Below are positions 1 through 9,208 of a stretch of 64,000 nt of DNA, one piece after another. The translations under genes were made by a program, and so were the position numbers. Source of the DNA: an uncultured Pelagibacteraceae bacterium (GTDB taxonomy: Bacteria > Pseudomonadota > Alphaproteobacteria > Pelagibacterales > Pelagibacteraceae); NCBI GenBank assembly GCA_902611145.1, contig CACLYO010000004.1:25561-89560 (forward strand), read 5' to 3'. Each line of letters starts with the position of its first letter. Position 1 is the stretch's first letter. Below the pieces are notes generated by a model. The model was given only the letters and a program-made list of their open reading frames with translations, was not told where the DNA came from and did no database searches.

Positions 1-452
1 AGAAATCTACCACCGGGTTTTAGAACTCTATATGACTCTTTTAGAGATTGATTAATATTCTTAGTATTTCTTAGACCAAAGCTAATTGTATAGTAGTCAA
101 AAGAATTTTTTTTAAAACTTAGTTTTTCGGCATTTTCTAAATGCCAAGATATATTTTTAATACTATTAAATCTTTTTTTTCCTTGATCTATCATTTTTTT
201 ATTTGGATCAACATTAAAAACTCTACCTTTATATTTAACAGCATCTAAAAAAATTTTTCCTATATCCCCGGTTCCACACCCAACATCTATTAGTTTTTTA
301 TTTAAACTTGGAGACATCATCATAACAAAATGCTTTTTCCATATTCTATGAATACCCAAGGACATAAAGTCATTCATTAAGTCATATTTATCGTAAACAT
401 TATTAAAAACTTTTTTAACCTTACCTTTTTGATTTTGTAAAATTTGTTTCAT
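1..452 (-). CDS. ubiE: Ubiquinone/menaquinone biosynthesis C-methyltransferase UbiE (N-terminal part; runs off the window)
   Basis: The gene is cut by the left window edge, so only about the first 150 residues are visible. Reading the minus strand from the ATG at 452 gives MKQILQNQKGKVKKVFNNVY and then the SAM-binding motif I LIDVGCGTGDIG. Later pieces are FGLRN and RVLKPGGRF near the edge. This set is typical of UbiE, which C-methylates the demethylated quinone ring in ubiquinone synthesis using S-adenosylmethionine. It diverges from mutM across only 38 bases, so both promoters must lie in that gap. With coq7 at 9.8 kb it points to a respiratory ubiquinone producer. The C-terminal half cannot be judged. 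Confidence 0.9.
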   Translation of the reverse strand, partial: MKQILQNQKGKVKKVFNNVYDKYDLMNDFMSLGIHRIWKKHFVMMMSPSLNKKLIDVGCGTGDIGKIFLDAVKYKGRVFNVDPNKKMIDQGKKRFNSIKNISWHLENAEKLSFKKNSFDYYTISFGLRNTKNINQSLKESYRVLKPGGRF

Positions 453-490
453 GGTATTTAATTTTTTTATAGAGAGTAATATAGTATCAA

Positions 491-1354
491 ATGCCAGAAT
501 TGCCAGAAATAGAAATAGTTAAACAATCACTCTATAAAAACATAAAATTTAAAAAAATAAAAAAAATTATTGTAAAAAATAGGAATCTTAGATTTAAATT
601 AGCTAGTAATTTTAAAAATATTTTGAATAATAAAAAAATTGTAAATATTTCACGTTTTTCTAAATATATTATAATTAATTTAGAGAATTCTTATTTTTGT
701 ATATTTCATTTAGGTATGTCAGGTACAATACATATAGTTAAAAAAAATAATAAAAATTTGATAACTAATGTTAGTTTCTATAATTCACCTTTAATTCCAA
801 AAAAACACAATCATATAGAATTTTTTTTTAATAATTTAAAAGTAATTTACAATGATCCTAGAAGATTTGGATTTTTTAAAATTTTTTCAAGTCAAAGAAA
901 ACTTTTTAATTATTTTAATAGATATGGGCCAGAACCATTTGACAAAAAGTTTAATATAAATTACTTAAAAAAAAAATTAAAAGGTAAAAGTAAAAATATT
1001 AAAAACTATTTATTAGATCAAAAATTTGTTTCAGGAATAGGAAATATTTATGCAAACGAAATATTATTTTTTTGTAAAATAAACCCATCATTAGAATCAA
1101 AAAAATTATCATTAGAGAATTATAAAAAATTAATTTATTATTCAAAATACATTTTAATATCAGCTATTAAAAAAGGTGGATCCACAATTAAAAATTTCAC
1201 TAATACGAATGGAAAATTAGGATCTTTTCAAAAAAATTTTAACGTTTATCAACGAGAAAATTTAAAATGCTTAATTAAAAATTGTTGTGGGATAATTAAA
1301 AAAAAAAAAATTTCAAATAGATCAACTTTCTATTGTAATATGTGTCAAAAATAA
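491..1354 (+). CDS. mutM: Formamidopyrimidine-DNA glycosylase (MutM/Fpg)
   Basis: Base-excision repair glycosylase/AP lyase that removes 8-oxoguanine and ring-opened purines. The protein starts MPELPE, giving the catalytic N-terminal Pro2 and Glu3 after Met removal. Lys58 lies in the usual beta-clamp position. NDPRRFGFF is at 121-129 and the helix-two-turn-helix GIGNIYANE at 182-190. A C-terminal zinc finger uses cysteines among C260, C265, C266, C282 and C285. The first Cys pair is spaced wider (C-x4-C-C) than the usual C-x2-C, so which cysteines bind zinc is uncertain. Length, 287 residues, fits the family. It diverges from ubiE and is followed by rpsT. Confidence 0.95.
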   Translation: MPELPEIEIVKQSLYKNIKFKKIKKIIVKNRNLRFKLASNFKNILNNKKIVNISRFSKYIIINLENSYFCIFHLGMSGTIHIVKKNNKNLITNVSFYNSPLIPKKHNHIEFFFNNLKVIYNDPRRFGFFKIFSSQRKLFNYFNRYGPEPFDKKFNINYLKKKLKGKSKNIKNYLLDQKFVSGIGNIYANEILFFCKINPSLESKKLSLENYKKLIYYSKYILISAIKKGGSTIKNFTNTNGKLGSFQKNFNVYQRENLKCLIKNCCGIIKKKKISNRSTFYCNMCQK

Positions 1355-1405
1355 TCAATTAATCAGTTGACCATACTTAATTCTGCGGCTATACCTCCAC
1401 AAAAA

Positions 1406-1666
1406 ATGGCAAATATAAAATCAGCAATTAAAACTATAAGAAGAATTTCAAGACAGACGAAAGTAAATAAGTTTAGAAAAAGTAGATTCAAAAATGCTAT
1501 TAAGAAAATGAATGTTTTAATTGAAAAAAAAAATAAAAAGGACGCTTTAATCTACCTTCCAAAGCTAAATTCTGAAATAATGAAGATTGCTAAGTCAGGA
1601 ATAATCAAGAAAAGAAATGCTTCAAGAAACCTGTCAAGAATAACAAAAAAAATAAATTCTCTCTAA
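1406..1666 (+). CDS. rpsT: 30S ribosomal protein S20
   Basis: An 86-residue, very basic protein starting MANIKSAIKTIRR, the standard S20 N-terminus; it binds 16S rRNA early in 30S assembly. The frame stays open upstream to a TTG at 1367, which would add 13 residues. The ATG at 1406 is preferred because S20 proteins begin MANxKSA. The C-terminal ASRNLSRITKKINSL also fits S20. It follows mutM by about 50 bases and precedes the dnaA leader. Confidence 0.95.
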   Translation: MANIKSAIKTIRRISRQTKVNKFRKSRFKNAIKKMNVLIEKKNKKDALIYLPKLNSEIMKIAKSGIIKKRNASRNLSRITKKINSL

Positions 1667-1948
1667 CAACTTTAGAGTGTTATTTAATTTACAACTTAAG
1701 ATTTGCACTAAATAAAAGGTAATTTTTTTTTTTATTACTAGATATAGTTTTTATTTTTTAAAACTAGTTTTCAATAAGTTTTTTAAAAAAAATAAATTTT
1801 CTCTTCACTTTAAAGTTTAAAATTAATTCTCTTCCAGATTTAATTTAAATTAAAAATACACTCGCAGATTTTATTTTTTTTCTTATTTTTTAAAAATGTT
1901 GTTGATTAAATATTTTAAAAGCCTTATCTCAATTTCATTTTAAAATTC
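1667..1948. other. Gap between rpsT and dnaA with no gene seen
   Basis: This 282-base, almost pure A/T stretch must hold the end of the rpsT transcript and the dnaA promoter. I found no consensus DnaA box (TTATCCACA or its complement), no clear GC-stem terminator and no credible ORF on either strand. Only a weak 6-bp hairpin (GGTAAT / ATTACT around a T-run near 1720-1740) is visible. An oriC cannot be claimed here. Confidence 0.5.
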
Positions 1949-3361
1949 ATGGAAAATAAAAATTTAATTAATAAACATCAGGTAACTAAAATTTCTTGGG
2001 AAAAAATTCAAACTGAAATGAAAGAAAAGTTTGGAAAAGATATTTTTGAAAGTTGGTTAAGAAAAATTAGTTTTGTTGAGGAGTTTAATAACTATGTTTT
2101 ACTATCAGTTTCTACACGTTTTATAAGAGACTGGATTACGTCAAGATATCTAGATCAAATTTTACAATTAGTTAAATCTTTCAAACCAGAAATAAATAGA
2201 ATCGAACTTTCTTTAGATGAAAATAAACAAGAAATTAAAAATATTACAAATGTTAAAAACATAAATTTTTCTAAAGATAAAGATAACGTATCATTTATTA
2301 AAGACTTTTTTTTTCAGTATAACAGAATAGATCCTAATAGAAATTTTGATAACTTTATTACTGGATCAAGCAATAAACTTGCTTTTGAAGCATCTAAAAA
2401 GGTATCTGAAAACATTTCTCATTATAATCCTTTATATATTTATGGAGGTGTAGGCATGGGAAAAACACACTTATTAAATTCAATTGGTTTAAAACTTAAA
2501 AATAAGAATAAAGTTATGTTTATTTCTGCTGAAAGATTTATGTATCAATTTGTTAAATCAATAAAATCAAATGATATGGTAAAATTTAAGGAATATTTTA
2601 GAAATGCTGATGCTTTATTGATTGACGATATTCAGTTTATGAATGGAAAAGAAGCTATGCAGGAAGAGTTTTTTCATACATTTAATGCATTATTGGAAAA
2701 AGACTCTCAAATAATAGTGTCTGCTGATAGACCTCCAAATAAACTTACTAGAATGCAAGAAAGAATAAAATCTCGATTTTCAGGAGGCTTGGTAATTGAT
2801 ATTCAACAATCAGATTATGAATTAAGACATAAGATTATAAAACTTAAAACTGATGAGTTGAGAAAATATTATTCTAATCAGCTGAATATCTCTGAAGAAA
2901 TACAGAAATTTTTAAGTATAGAAATAAAAAGTAGCATAAGAGAGCTCATAGGTGCATTAAATCGAATAGTATCGTTTTCAAGAATTTATAATAAAACACC
3001 AAATTTATCAGAAACAAAAATAGTTCTTAAAGATTTACTTAATTTATCAGAGAACAGGGTAACAATTGACTTGATACAATCTTTGGTGTGTAAATTTTAT
3101 AAAATTTCTAAAACTGAAATGTTATCTTCTAGAAGATCAAGGTATTTAGTAAGACCTAGACAAACTGCTATTTATTTAACAAAGATACTAACTTCTAAGT
3201 CTCTACCAGAAATAGGAAGAGATTTTTCTAATAGAGATCACACAACCGTTATTCATTCAATTAAAACAATTGAAAATTTAAAAAAAAATGATCCAGAACT
3301 TTGTAACAATATAGACAGTTTAAAAAATCAGATTTTATATAATAAATCGAATGAAATTTAG
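1949..3361 (+). CDS. dnaA: Chromosomal replication initiator protein DnaA
   Basis: ATP-dependent initiator that binds DnaA boxes and opens oriC. All four domains are recognisable in 470 residues: domain I (WEKIQTEMKEKFG, 17-29), a short charged linker at about 85-120, the AAA+ domain III with Walker A GGVGMGKT (166-173) and Walker B LLIDDIQF (223-230), and the C-terminal DNA-binding domain with the signature GRDFSNRDHTTVIHS near residue 430. The last 11 bases overlap the start of dnaN, so the two are co-transcribed and probably translationally coupled. No clear ribosome binding site precedes the ATG. Confidence 0.97.
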   Translation: MENKNLINKHQVTKISWEKIQTEMKEKFGKDIFESWLRKISFVEEFNNYVLLSVSTRFIRDWITSRYLDQILQLVKSFKPEINRIELSLDENKQEIKNITNVKNINFSKDKDNVSFIKDFFFQYNRIDPNRNFDNFITGSSNKLAFEASKKVSENISHYNPLYIYGGVGMGKTHLLNSIGLKLKNKNKVMFISAERFMYQFVKSIKSNDMVKFKEYFRNADALLIDDIQFMNGKEAMQEEFFHTFNALLEKDSQIIVSADRPPNKLTRMQERIKSRFSGGLVIDIQQSDYELRHKIIKLKTDELRKYYSNQLNISEEIQKFLSIEIKSSIRELIGALNRIVSFSRIYNKTPNLSETKIVLKDLLNLSENRVTIDLIQSLVCKFYKISKTEMLSSRRSRYLVRPRQTAIYLTKILTSKSLPEIGRDFSNRDHTTVIHSIKTIENLKKNDPELCNNIDSLKNQILYNKSNEI

Positions 3362-4463
3362 CGTTAATCAGAAGGACCTCCAACAATCATTAAGTTATTG
3401 CCAAGGTGTAATTGAAAAAAGAAGTACTTTACCAATATTATCTAATGTCTTAATTGATGCAAGTAATTCTAAACTAAAAATAACAGCAACAGATCTTGAT
3501 TTAATCTTTATTAATGAGATTAAGAATGTAGAGATAATTGAAGAAGGTAAAACAACAACAGTTTCTTCAACAATCTATGATATTATTAGAAAATTTTCTT
3601 CAGGTAAAAAAATAAATTTTGAATTAACTAAAGAAAATAAAATTCATCTTGAGTCAGAAAAATCTATATTTAATTTAAACTGTCTTGCTGCTACAGAATT
3701 TCCAATAACCGAAGAAAATTTTAACACAAACGAATTTGTTATAAAATCTAAACAACTATTAAAATTACTAAATAAATGTAAGTTTTCTGTTTCTAATGAT
3801 GAAACTAGACATTATCTAAGTGGTATTTATTTTCATCAAACAAATATGGACGATAAATATTTTTTAACTGCTGTTGCTACTGATAGTCATAGAATGTCTG
3901 TTTCTAAAATTTTGTTAAAAGACAAAATACAATTTGAACCTATAATAATGCCAAAAAAAACTATTTTCCAAATTTGTTCTCTTTTAGAAAATTATGATGG
4001 TGATGTAAAAATTTCTAATCAAAAATCGAAAATAAAATTTGAGTTAGAAAATAGTATTTTAATTTCAAAGCTTATTGATGGAAAGTTTCCAAATTATATT
4101 CAGGTAATTCCAAAAAATAATAAAAAAAAACTAGAAGTTGATTTAGACTTATTTTTAAGCTCTGTTGATAGAGTTGCATCTGTTTCATTAGATAAGAAGG
4201 ATGGAGTAAAATTTGACCTAGTTAAAGATAAATTAAACCTTTCAGTAAATAATTCAAGTAGTGGAGATGGAAAAGAATCACTAAGTGTAAAATTTGATCA
4301 TGAATTAAATATTAGTTTTAATTCTAGATATTTAATTGATATTGCTTCAGAACTTGATGGAAATAAAATAGAAATTTTTTTAAATGATACTGGCTCGCCA
4401 GCTTTAATTAAAGATCCTTCAGATTTTGACAGTATATATGTTGTTATGCCTATGAAAGGTTAA
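3351..4463 (+). CDS. dnaN: DNA polymerase III sliding clamp (beta subunit)
   Basis: The 370-residue protein starts MKFSVNQKDLQQSLSY and has the RSTLPILSNVLI, ATDLDL, FPNYIQVIP and C-terminal YVVMPMKG elements of the beta clamp. As a head-to-tail dimer it encircles DNA and tethers the replicative polymerase. Length is normal for three clamp domains. It overlaps dnaA by 11 bases in another frame and ends 4 bases inside the 3' end of the convergent plsC, leaving no room for an intergenic terminator. recF and gyrB do not follow; gyrB is 40 kb away. Confidence 0.97.
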   Translation: MKFSVNQKDLQQSLSYCQGVIEKRSTLPILSNVLIDASNSKLKITATDLDLIFINEIKNVEIIEEGKTTTVSSTIYDIIRKFSSGKKINFELTKENKIHLESEKSIFNLNCLAATEFPITEENFNTNEFVIKSKQLLKLLNKCKFSVSNDETRHYLSGIYFHQTNMDDKYFLTAVATDSHRMSVSKILLKDKIQFEPIIMPKKTIFQICSLLENYDGDVKISNQKSKIKFELENSILISKLIDGKFPNYIQVIPKNNKKKLEVDLDLFLSSVDRVASVSLDKKDGVKFDLVKDKLNLSVNNSSSGDGKESLSVKFDHELNISFNSRYLIDIASELDGNKIEIFLNDTGSPALIKDPSDFDSIYVVMPMKG

Positions 4464-5161
4464 GAAATACTATCTAACTCTTTATAAATAGAGTTTTGTA
4501 AAATTTCTAAAAATTTTTTTGAGTCTATACCAGCATCAATCGGTTTTAAAATTGAAACTGTTAAAGTTTTATTAGCTATTAGTTTTCCAGTTTTTGGCCA
4601 AATAGTTCCAGAATTTATCGCAACTGGCTGGCATTTGATATTTAAAGTTTCATAAATTCTTGAGGCACCTTTTTTAAATTGTGATCTATCATCAGCCGCA
4701 ACTCTTGTTGCTTGAGGAAAAATAATAATTGGTCTGTCTGTTGATTTTATTGACATTTTTATTTTTTCATAAAAATGAAGATTTTCTTTGTTAATTTTAT
4801 TTCTATCAATAGATATAGATTTTATTTTTTTTAGATACCAACCAAATATAGGTATTGAAAGTAATTCTTTTTTTAAAATAAATATTGGTGAATTAAATAT
4901 AGTCTGTAAATAAAAAGTTTCAAACATTGATTGATGTGAGCATGCAATAAAAAATTTTTCATTTCTAATTAAATTCTCATTGCCCTTAATAACTATTTTA
5001 GTAGATAAAAAAAACTCCAAGCAAAATCTTGACCAATGACCCATCATTTTTCCGCCAAATAAAACTATTTTTTGAGGTAAAAAAAAAGCTGGTAAAAATA
5101 TTATACAAATTAAAATGATTCCAATGTAAAAAAAAATTGAAAAAAAAATATTTCTAATCAT
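4460..5161 (-). CDS. plsC: 1-acyl-sn-glycerol-3-phosphate acyltransferase (PlsC-like)
   Basis: Membrane acyltransferase of the PlsC family, expected to make phosphatidic acid from lysophosphatidic acid at the inner membrane. One N-terminal membrane helix covers about residues 5-28. The catalytic block is SHQSMFE with His76 and Glu81, so the usual H-x4-D is H-x4-E here, a variant known in some proteobacterial PlsC proteins. The second block IFPQATR (147-153) replaces the commoner FPEGTR. At 233 residues the size is normal. It lies just downstream of lysA in the same direction. The exact acyl acceptor is inferred from the family. Confidence 0.85.
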   Translation of the reverse strand: MIRNIFFSIFFYIGIILICIIFLPAFFLPQKIVLFGGKMMGHWSRFCLEFFLSTKIVIKGNENLIRNEKFFIACSHQSMFETFYLQTIFNSPIFILKKELLSIPIFGWYLKKIKSISIDRNKINKENLHFYEKIKMSIKSTDRPIIIFPQATRVAADDRSQFKKGASRIYETLNIKCQPVAINSGTIWPKTGKLIANKTLTVSILKPIDAGIDSKKFLEILQNSIYKELDSIS

Positions 5162-5174
5162 TGTTTATAAAAAA

Positions 5175-6389
5175 CTAAATAATATTATTAAGTTTTTGTC
5201 TTTTTAAAATTACTCTTAAAGAAGATTTATTAATCATTATTTCAGGTGCTTTTGTTCTTAAATTATAATTTGATGATAAGGCCATTCCATATGCACCAAC
5301 ATCATGAATTGCCAAAATATCTTTTTCATTTATTTTTTGATATTTTTTTAAAGATAAAAATTTATCGGTACTTTCACATATCGGACCAACAAAATCATGT
5401 ATTTTATTTATTATTTTATTATTTTTTTTTATTGGGATGATTTGATGTGTCGAGCCGTATAAAGCTGGTCTCATTAAATCATTCATTCCAGCATCTAAAA
5501 TTATAAAGTTTTTCTTTTTATTTTTTTTAATATAGATAATCTTTGTAAGAAGTACTGCTGTATTAGCAATAATAGATCTACCAGGCTCAAAAATAATTTT
5601 AACATTATTTTTTTCTAGAAATTTTTTAATTATTAAATTGTATTTTTTATAATTAAGAGATTTGGTTTCATTATTATATTTTATTCCCATTCCACCACCT
5701 AAATCTACAAAATCAAACTTATGCTTTGATTTTTTGATTATTTTTTCAATCACAGCAATCATTTTTTTATATGGTCGATAATCAGTTATTTGACTGCCAA
5801 TATGAACGCTTAGACATTTTATGTTTAAATATTTAGAGTTTTTAAATTTTCTTAAAATTTTTAAAAAAGTTAAGTCTGAAACACCAAATTTATCTTCATC
5901 TTTACCAGTAGAAATTTTTTTAAGTGTTTTTGCATCTATATTTGGATTAAGCCTTATTCCTATATCAATTTTTTTTTTTTTGTTTTTAGAAATTTTTTCA
6001 ATTTCATTAATTTCGCTTTCAGATTCAGCATTAATTAGTAAAATATTTTTTTCAATAGCAAATTTAATTTCATCAAAAGTTTTGCCAACACCAGAAAAAA
6101 CTATTTTTTTTGGATCTATTCCTGCTTTAAGAGCAATTAAAAGTTCACCTTTTGAAACTACGTCAGCTCCTATTCCAAATCTTTTTATTTCTTTTAAAAT
6201 TTGAAGATTAGAATTAGATTTTACAGAAAAGCATATTAAAGGATTAATTGATTTAAAATTATTTTTAAAACTTTGAATATTATTTTTTAATATATTTAAA
6301 GAATAACAATATGATGGAGTTCCAAACTTTCTCGCTATATTTTTAGCTTCAATATTTTCTATATATAATTTTTTTTTTTTAAAATTCAT
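5175..6389 (-). CDS. lysA: Diaminopimelate decarboxylase
   Basis: PLP-dependent enzyme that converts meso-diaminopimelate to L-lysine, the last step of the pathway whose earlier enzymes dapD and dapE are at 58.6-60.6 kb. Lys57 in CFSVKSNSN is the PLP Schiff-base lysine. HIGSQI, GGGMGIKY, EPGRSI and CESTDKF follow in the expected order of the fold III barrel and C-terminal domain. The protein has 404 residues. Its start codon shares one base with the stop of the small lipoprotein gene upstream, so argH, lptM and lysA form one minus-strand operon. Confidence 0.95.
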   Translation of the reverse strand: MNFKKKKLYIENIEAKNIARKFGTPSYCYSLNILKNNIQSFKNNFKSINPLICFSVKSNSNLQILKEIKRFGIGADVVSKGELLIALKAGIDPKKIVFSGVGKTFDEIKFAIEKNILLINAESESEINEIEKISKNKKKKIDIGIRLNPNIDAKTLKKISTGKDEDKFGVSDLTFLKILRKFKNSKYLNIKCLSVHIGSQITDYRPYKKMIAVIEKIIKKSKHKFDFVDLGGGMGIKYNNETKSLNYKKYNLIIKKFLEKNNVKIIFEPGRSIIANTAVLLTKIIYIKKNKKKNFIILDAGMNDLMRPALYGSTHQIIPIKKNNKIINKIHDFVGPICESTDKFLSLKKYQKINEKDILAIHDVGAYGMALSSNYNLRTKAPEIMINKSSLRVILKRQKLNNII

Positions 6390-6508
6390 TACACAGTTTT
6401 TACTGAGTTAATAATTTTTGTTGATTCTTTATATTCGGGGTCACCTTTTTTTCCACATGAAAAAACTATTATAGAACAAAATAAAATAATAATTATTTTT
6501 TTAATCAT
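6389..6508 (-). CDS. lptM: Small lipoprotein, LptM-type (LPS translocon maturation factor family)
   Basis: This 39-residue ORF is easily missed. It reads MIKKIIIILFCSIIVFSCGK and then KGDPEY: a short membrane segment, a lipobox-like VFSC, and the C-G-K-K-G-D-P motif typical of LptM/YifL-type lipoproteins. Its ATG overlaps the end of argH by 8 bases, and its TAA shares one base with the lysA start (TAATG). The position between argH and lysA is where alphaproteobacteria usually carry this gene. LptM assists disulfide maturation of the LptD/E LPS translocon in E. coli; the role here is inferred. Confidence 0.8.
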   Translation of the reverse strand: MIKKIIIILFCSIIVFSCGKKGDPEYKESTKIINSVKTV

Positions 6509-7898
6509 TTAATTCTTTTTTATATTTCTTTATCATTTTCTTTATATTCTCAAAAGAAGTTCCTCCATAAGATTTTTTTGAATTTACTGCATTTTTTAAG
6601 TCAAAAACATTTAAAATATCTTTATCCAGCTTACGATCTATAGTTCTAATTTCTTCGAAGTTTAGTTCATCCAATCTTTTATTCTTTTTTTCTGCAAGAT
6701 TAACTATTTTTGCTGTTACTTGATAAGCTTTTCTAAAAGGATAATTCATCTCTTTAACCATATAATCGGCTAAATCAGTTGATGTTATGTATCCACTTTC
6801 GGCGAGTTCAAGCATCCTTTTTTTATTTACAACAAAATTTTTTAGAATTTCTCTTAAAATTTGCAGAGAATATTTTATTTGATCGAATGAATTAAAAACT
6901 AACTCTTTATCATCCTGCAAATCTTTAAAATATGAAAGTGGTAAACCTTTTAATATTGTTAACATTGAGAATAAATTACCAAATGCATTTCCTGTTTTAC
7001 CTCTTAAAAATTCTAAAGGATCAGGATTTTTTTTTTGTGGCATTATAGATGAACCAGTTACAATTTTATCATTTAATGTTATAAGTTTAAATGCATCAGA
7101 GTTCCAAATTATGAATTCTTCTGAAAATCTTGATATATGAATTGAACAAACTGATACAGAATATAAAAAATCTAAAACAAAATCTCTATCTGAAATAGTG
7201 TCAATCGAATTATTTGTAGGTTTATTAAATTTCAATTTTTTTGTGGTGTAATTTCTATCGATATTAAAAGATGTTCCAGATAGAGCAGCAACACCTAAAG
7301 GATTTTCCATTAGATTTTCTAAATTATTTTTAAATCTTTTCTTATCTCTTCCAAACATTTCCATATAAGCTAAAATATAATGAGCAAATGAAATAGGTTG
7401 TGCATTTTTTAAATGTGTAAATCCTGGCATTATAGTATTAATATTTTTTTCTGCATTTTTTATTATAATTTTCATTGTTAAGTTTAACTCTTTTATAATT
7501 TCTTTAGTTGAGTCTCTTAGCCATAATTTAAAATCAGTTAGCACCTGATCATTTCTAGATCTTGCTGTATGCATATATCCTGCATCTTCACCAATTATTT
7601 CAAATAATCTTTTTTCTATACTCATATGAATGTCTTCATTTTTTTCATTAAAAAAAAATTTTTTTCTTTTTATTTCATTAAATATTTTATTTAGTCCCCA
7701 AACAATTTTATTTTTTATAGATAATGATATAATTTTTTGTTTATAAAGCATTTCAACATGAGCAATTGAACCTCTTAAATCTTCCTTAAAAAGTCTTTTA
7801 TCTATTCTTAACGAACTACCTACTTTTTGAAAAATATAAGAAGTATCTTTATTTATTCTAGAGCTCCAAACTGGTTTATTGTTTTTATTTTTACTCAT
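6501..7898 (-). CDS. argH: Argininosuccinate lyase
   Basis: Cleaves argininosuccinate to arginine and fumarate. The fumarase/aspartase superfamily signature GSSIMPQKKNPD is at 282-293 with the catalytic Ser in the flexible loop. TARSRNDQV is at 111-119 and the catalytic His of the TH pair is at 162. The length of 465 residues is standard. argH heads a minus-strand operon with lptM and lysA and diverges from a thioredoxin-like gene across 23 bases. argB lies at 61-62 kb, so the arginine genes are dispersed. Confidence 0.96.
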   Translation of the reverse strand: MSKNKNNKPVWSSRINKDTSYIFQKVGSSLRIDKRLFKEDLRGSIAHVEMLYKQKIISLSIKNKIVWGLNKIFNEIKRKKFFFNEKNEDIHMSIEKRLFEIIGEDAGYMHTARSRNDQVLTDFKLWLRDSTKEIIKELNLTMKIIIKNAEKNINTIMPGFTHLKNAQPISFAHYILAYMEMFGRDKKRFKNNLENLMENPLGVAALSGTSFNIDRNYTTKKLKFNKPTNNSIDTISDRDFVLDFLYSVSVCSIHISRFSEEFIIWNSDAFKLITLNDKIVTGSSIMPQKKNPDPLEFLRGKTGNAFGNLFSMLTILKGLPLSYFKDLQDDKELVFNSFDQIKYSLQILREILKNFVVNKKRMLELAESGYITSTDLADYMVKEMNYPFRKAYQVTAKIVNLAEKKNKRLDELNFEEIRTIDRKLDKDILNVFDLKNAVNSKKSYGGTSFENIKKMIKKYKKELND

Positions 7899-7921
7899 GA
7901 TATGTAAATATACATTTTAAA

Positions 7922-8452
7922 ATGAAATTATTAACCTATAAATTTTTATTAGTTATTTTTTATTTGTTATCAACAGTTATTTCTTACTCAACCGAGCAAC
8001 CAAATTTTAAAAATCTAATAGTTTATAATGAAGCTAAAAAATTAAAAAATATTGAATTTAAAAACAACTTTAATGAAATAATTAAACTTAATGATTATAG
8101 AGGTAAATTAGTCATTTTAAATTTTTGGGCTACTTGGTGTGCTCCGTGCAAAAAAGAAATGCCACATTTAGATACACTTCAGTCTATTAATAAATTAGAA
8201 AATCTTAAAATTTTTCCAATAAATGTTGGAAAAGAAAAAATTGAAAAATTAGAAAAATTTTTTTTAGAATTAAAAATTAAAAATCTAGATATATATTTTG
8301 ATGACTCTGTAAAACTGGCAAATTTGTTTTCTTTAAGAGGTATACCAACTTCGGTCATAATAAATAAAAATGGTGAAGAGTTTGCAAGAATTATGGGCTC
8401 ACTAAACTTTACTGATAAAAAATTTGTTGAATGGTTAAAGAAATATAATTAA
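7922..8452 (+). CDS. TlpA-family thiol:disulfide thioredoxin-like protein, exported
   Basis: A thioredoxin-fold protein with an N-terminal signal or anchor segment at about residues 1-23. The redox motif WCAPC has cysteines at 73 and 76, and a cis-Pro region GIPTSV lies near 143. Proteins of the TlpA/ResA/CcmG group act in the periplasm as reductants, for example in cytochrome c or copper-site maturation. The divergent pairing with argH is common in alphaproteobacteria. The precise partner is not visible, so no gene symbol is given. It runs in the same direction as the esterase that follows. Confidence 0.85.
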   Translation: MKLLTYKFLLVIFYLLSTVISYSTEQPNFKNLIVYNEAKKLKNIEFKNNFNEIIKLNDYRGKLVILNFWATWCAPCKKEMPHLDTLQSINKLENLKIFPINVGKEKIEKLEKFFLELKIKNLDIYFDDSVKLANLFSLRGIPTSVIINKNGEEFARIMGSLNFTDKKFVEWLKKYN

Positions 8453-8481
8453 TTTTTTTAATATAAAATAATTAAAATATT

Positions 8482-9141
8482 ATGAAATTCTCTTTGAATA
8501 CTAAAATTATAGAACCAGATAATAATGAGAATATAGATTATGCAATAATTTTACTTCATGGATACGGTGGAGATGGTCAAGATATTAGTATGCTTACATT
8601 AGGCTGGAAAAGATTTTTAAAAAATACAGTTTTTTTATGTCCTGACGCTAGAGAGTCTTGCGCTGTAAATCCTGCAGGATATCAGTGGTTTGATTTAAGC
8701 AATGATGACCCAAAATATATTCTTGAAGAGTCTAAAAAAGCAGAAATAATTTTATTAAAATTTTTAGAAGAGGTAAAAAAGAAATACAATTTAAAAAATT
8801 CTAAAATTGTTTTATCAGGTTTTAGTCAAGGCTGTATGATGTCTATTAATTTAGGTTTAATAAGTTCTGAAAATTATAATTGTATAATTGGTTTTTCTGG
8901 AAAAATTATTGATAAAATAGATTTAGAAAAGAGAAAAATTTCTAGTACTAAAATGTTACTCATTCACGGCGAATTAGATGAAATAGTATCACCATCTAGC
9001 TTATTAGAAGCAAAAGATTTTTTGATTAGAAATAATGTAGAAATAGAAACAAGTATGATAAAAAACTGTGGGCATCATATTTCGGTAGATGCCTCAAGTC
9101 TTGCATTAAATTATATAAAAAATAATTTATTTTTACAGTGA
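8482..9141 (+). CDS. Carboxylesterase / lysophospholipase-like alpha/beta hydrolase
   Basis: A 219-residue hydrolase of the YpfH/EstB (carboxylesterase II, acyl-protein thioesterase-like) family. The oxyanion region LLHGYGGDG is at 24-32, the nucleophile elbow GFSQG has Ser115, and the acid and base are probably Asp166 (GELDE) and His198 or His199 (CGHH). There is no signal peptide, so it should act in the cytoplasm on small carboxyl or phospholipid esters. The substrate cannot be told from sequence. It sits 29 bases after the thioredoxin-like gene. Confidence 0.85.
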   Translation: MKFSLNTKIIEPDNNENIDYAIILLHGYGGDGQDISMLTLGWKRFLKNTVFLCPDARESCAVNPAGYQWFDLSNDDPKYILEESKKAEIILLKFLEEVKKKYNLKNSKIVLSGFSQGCMMSINLGLISSENYNCIIGFSGKIIDKIDLEKRKISSTKMLLIHGELDEIVSPSSLLEAKDFLIRNNVEIETSMIKNCGHHISVDASSLALNYIKNNLFLQ

Positions 9142-9208
9142 AATTTTAATTTAATTTTTTTTGAAATTATTGATTAATAAAATTTTTTAAGTTAATCTAT
9201 TATTTATT

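Noticed and set aside
1367..1405. In-frame upstream extension of rpsT by 13 codons from a TTG
   Set aside because: S20 proteins start MANxKSA, matching the ATG at 1406; the extension looks like leader sequence.
5246..6204. Plus-strand open frames inside lysA (and similar frames opposite helicase, gltB, thrS, cobT, yidC)
   Set aside because: They lie antisense to clearly conserved genes, have skewed Phe/Leu/Ile composition and show no start signals.
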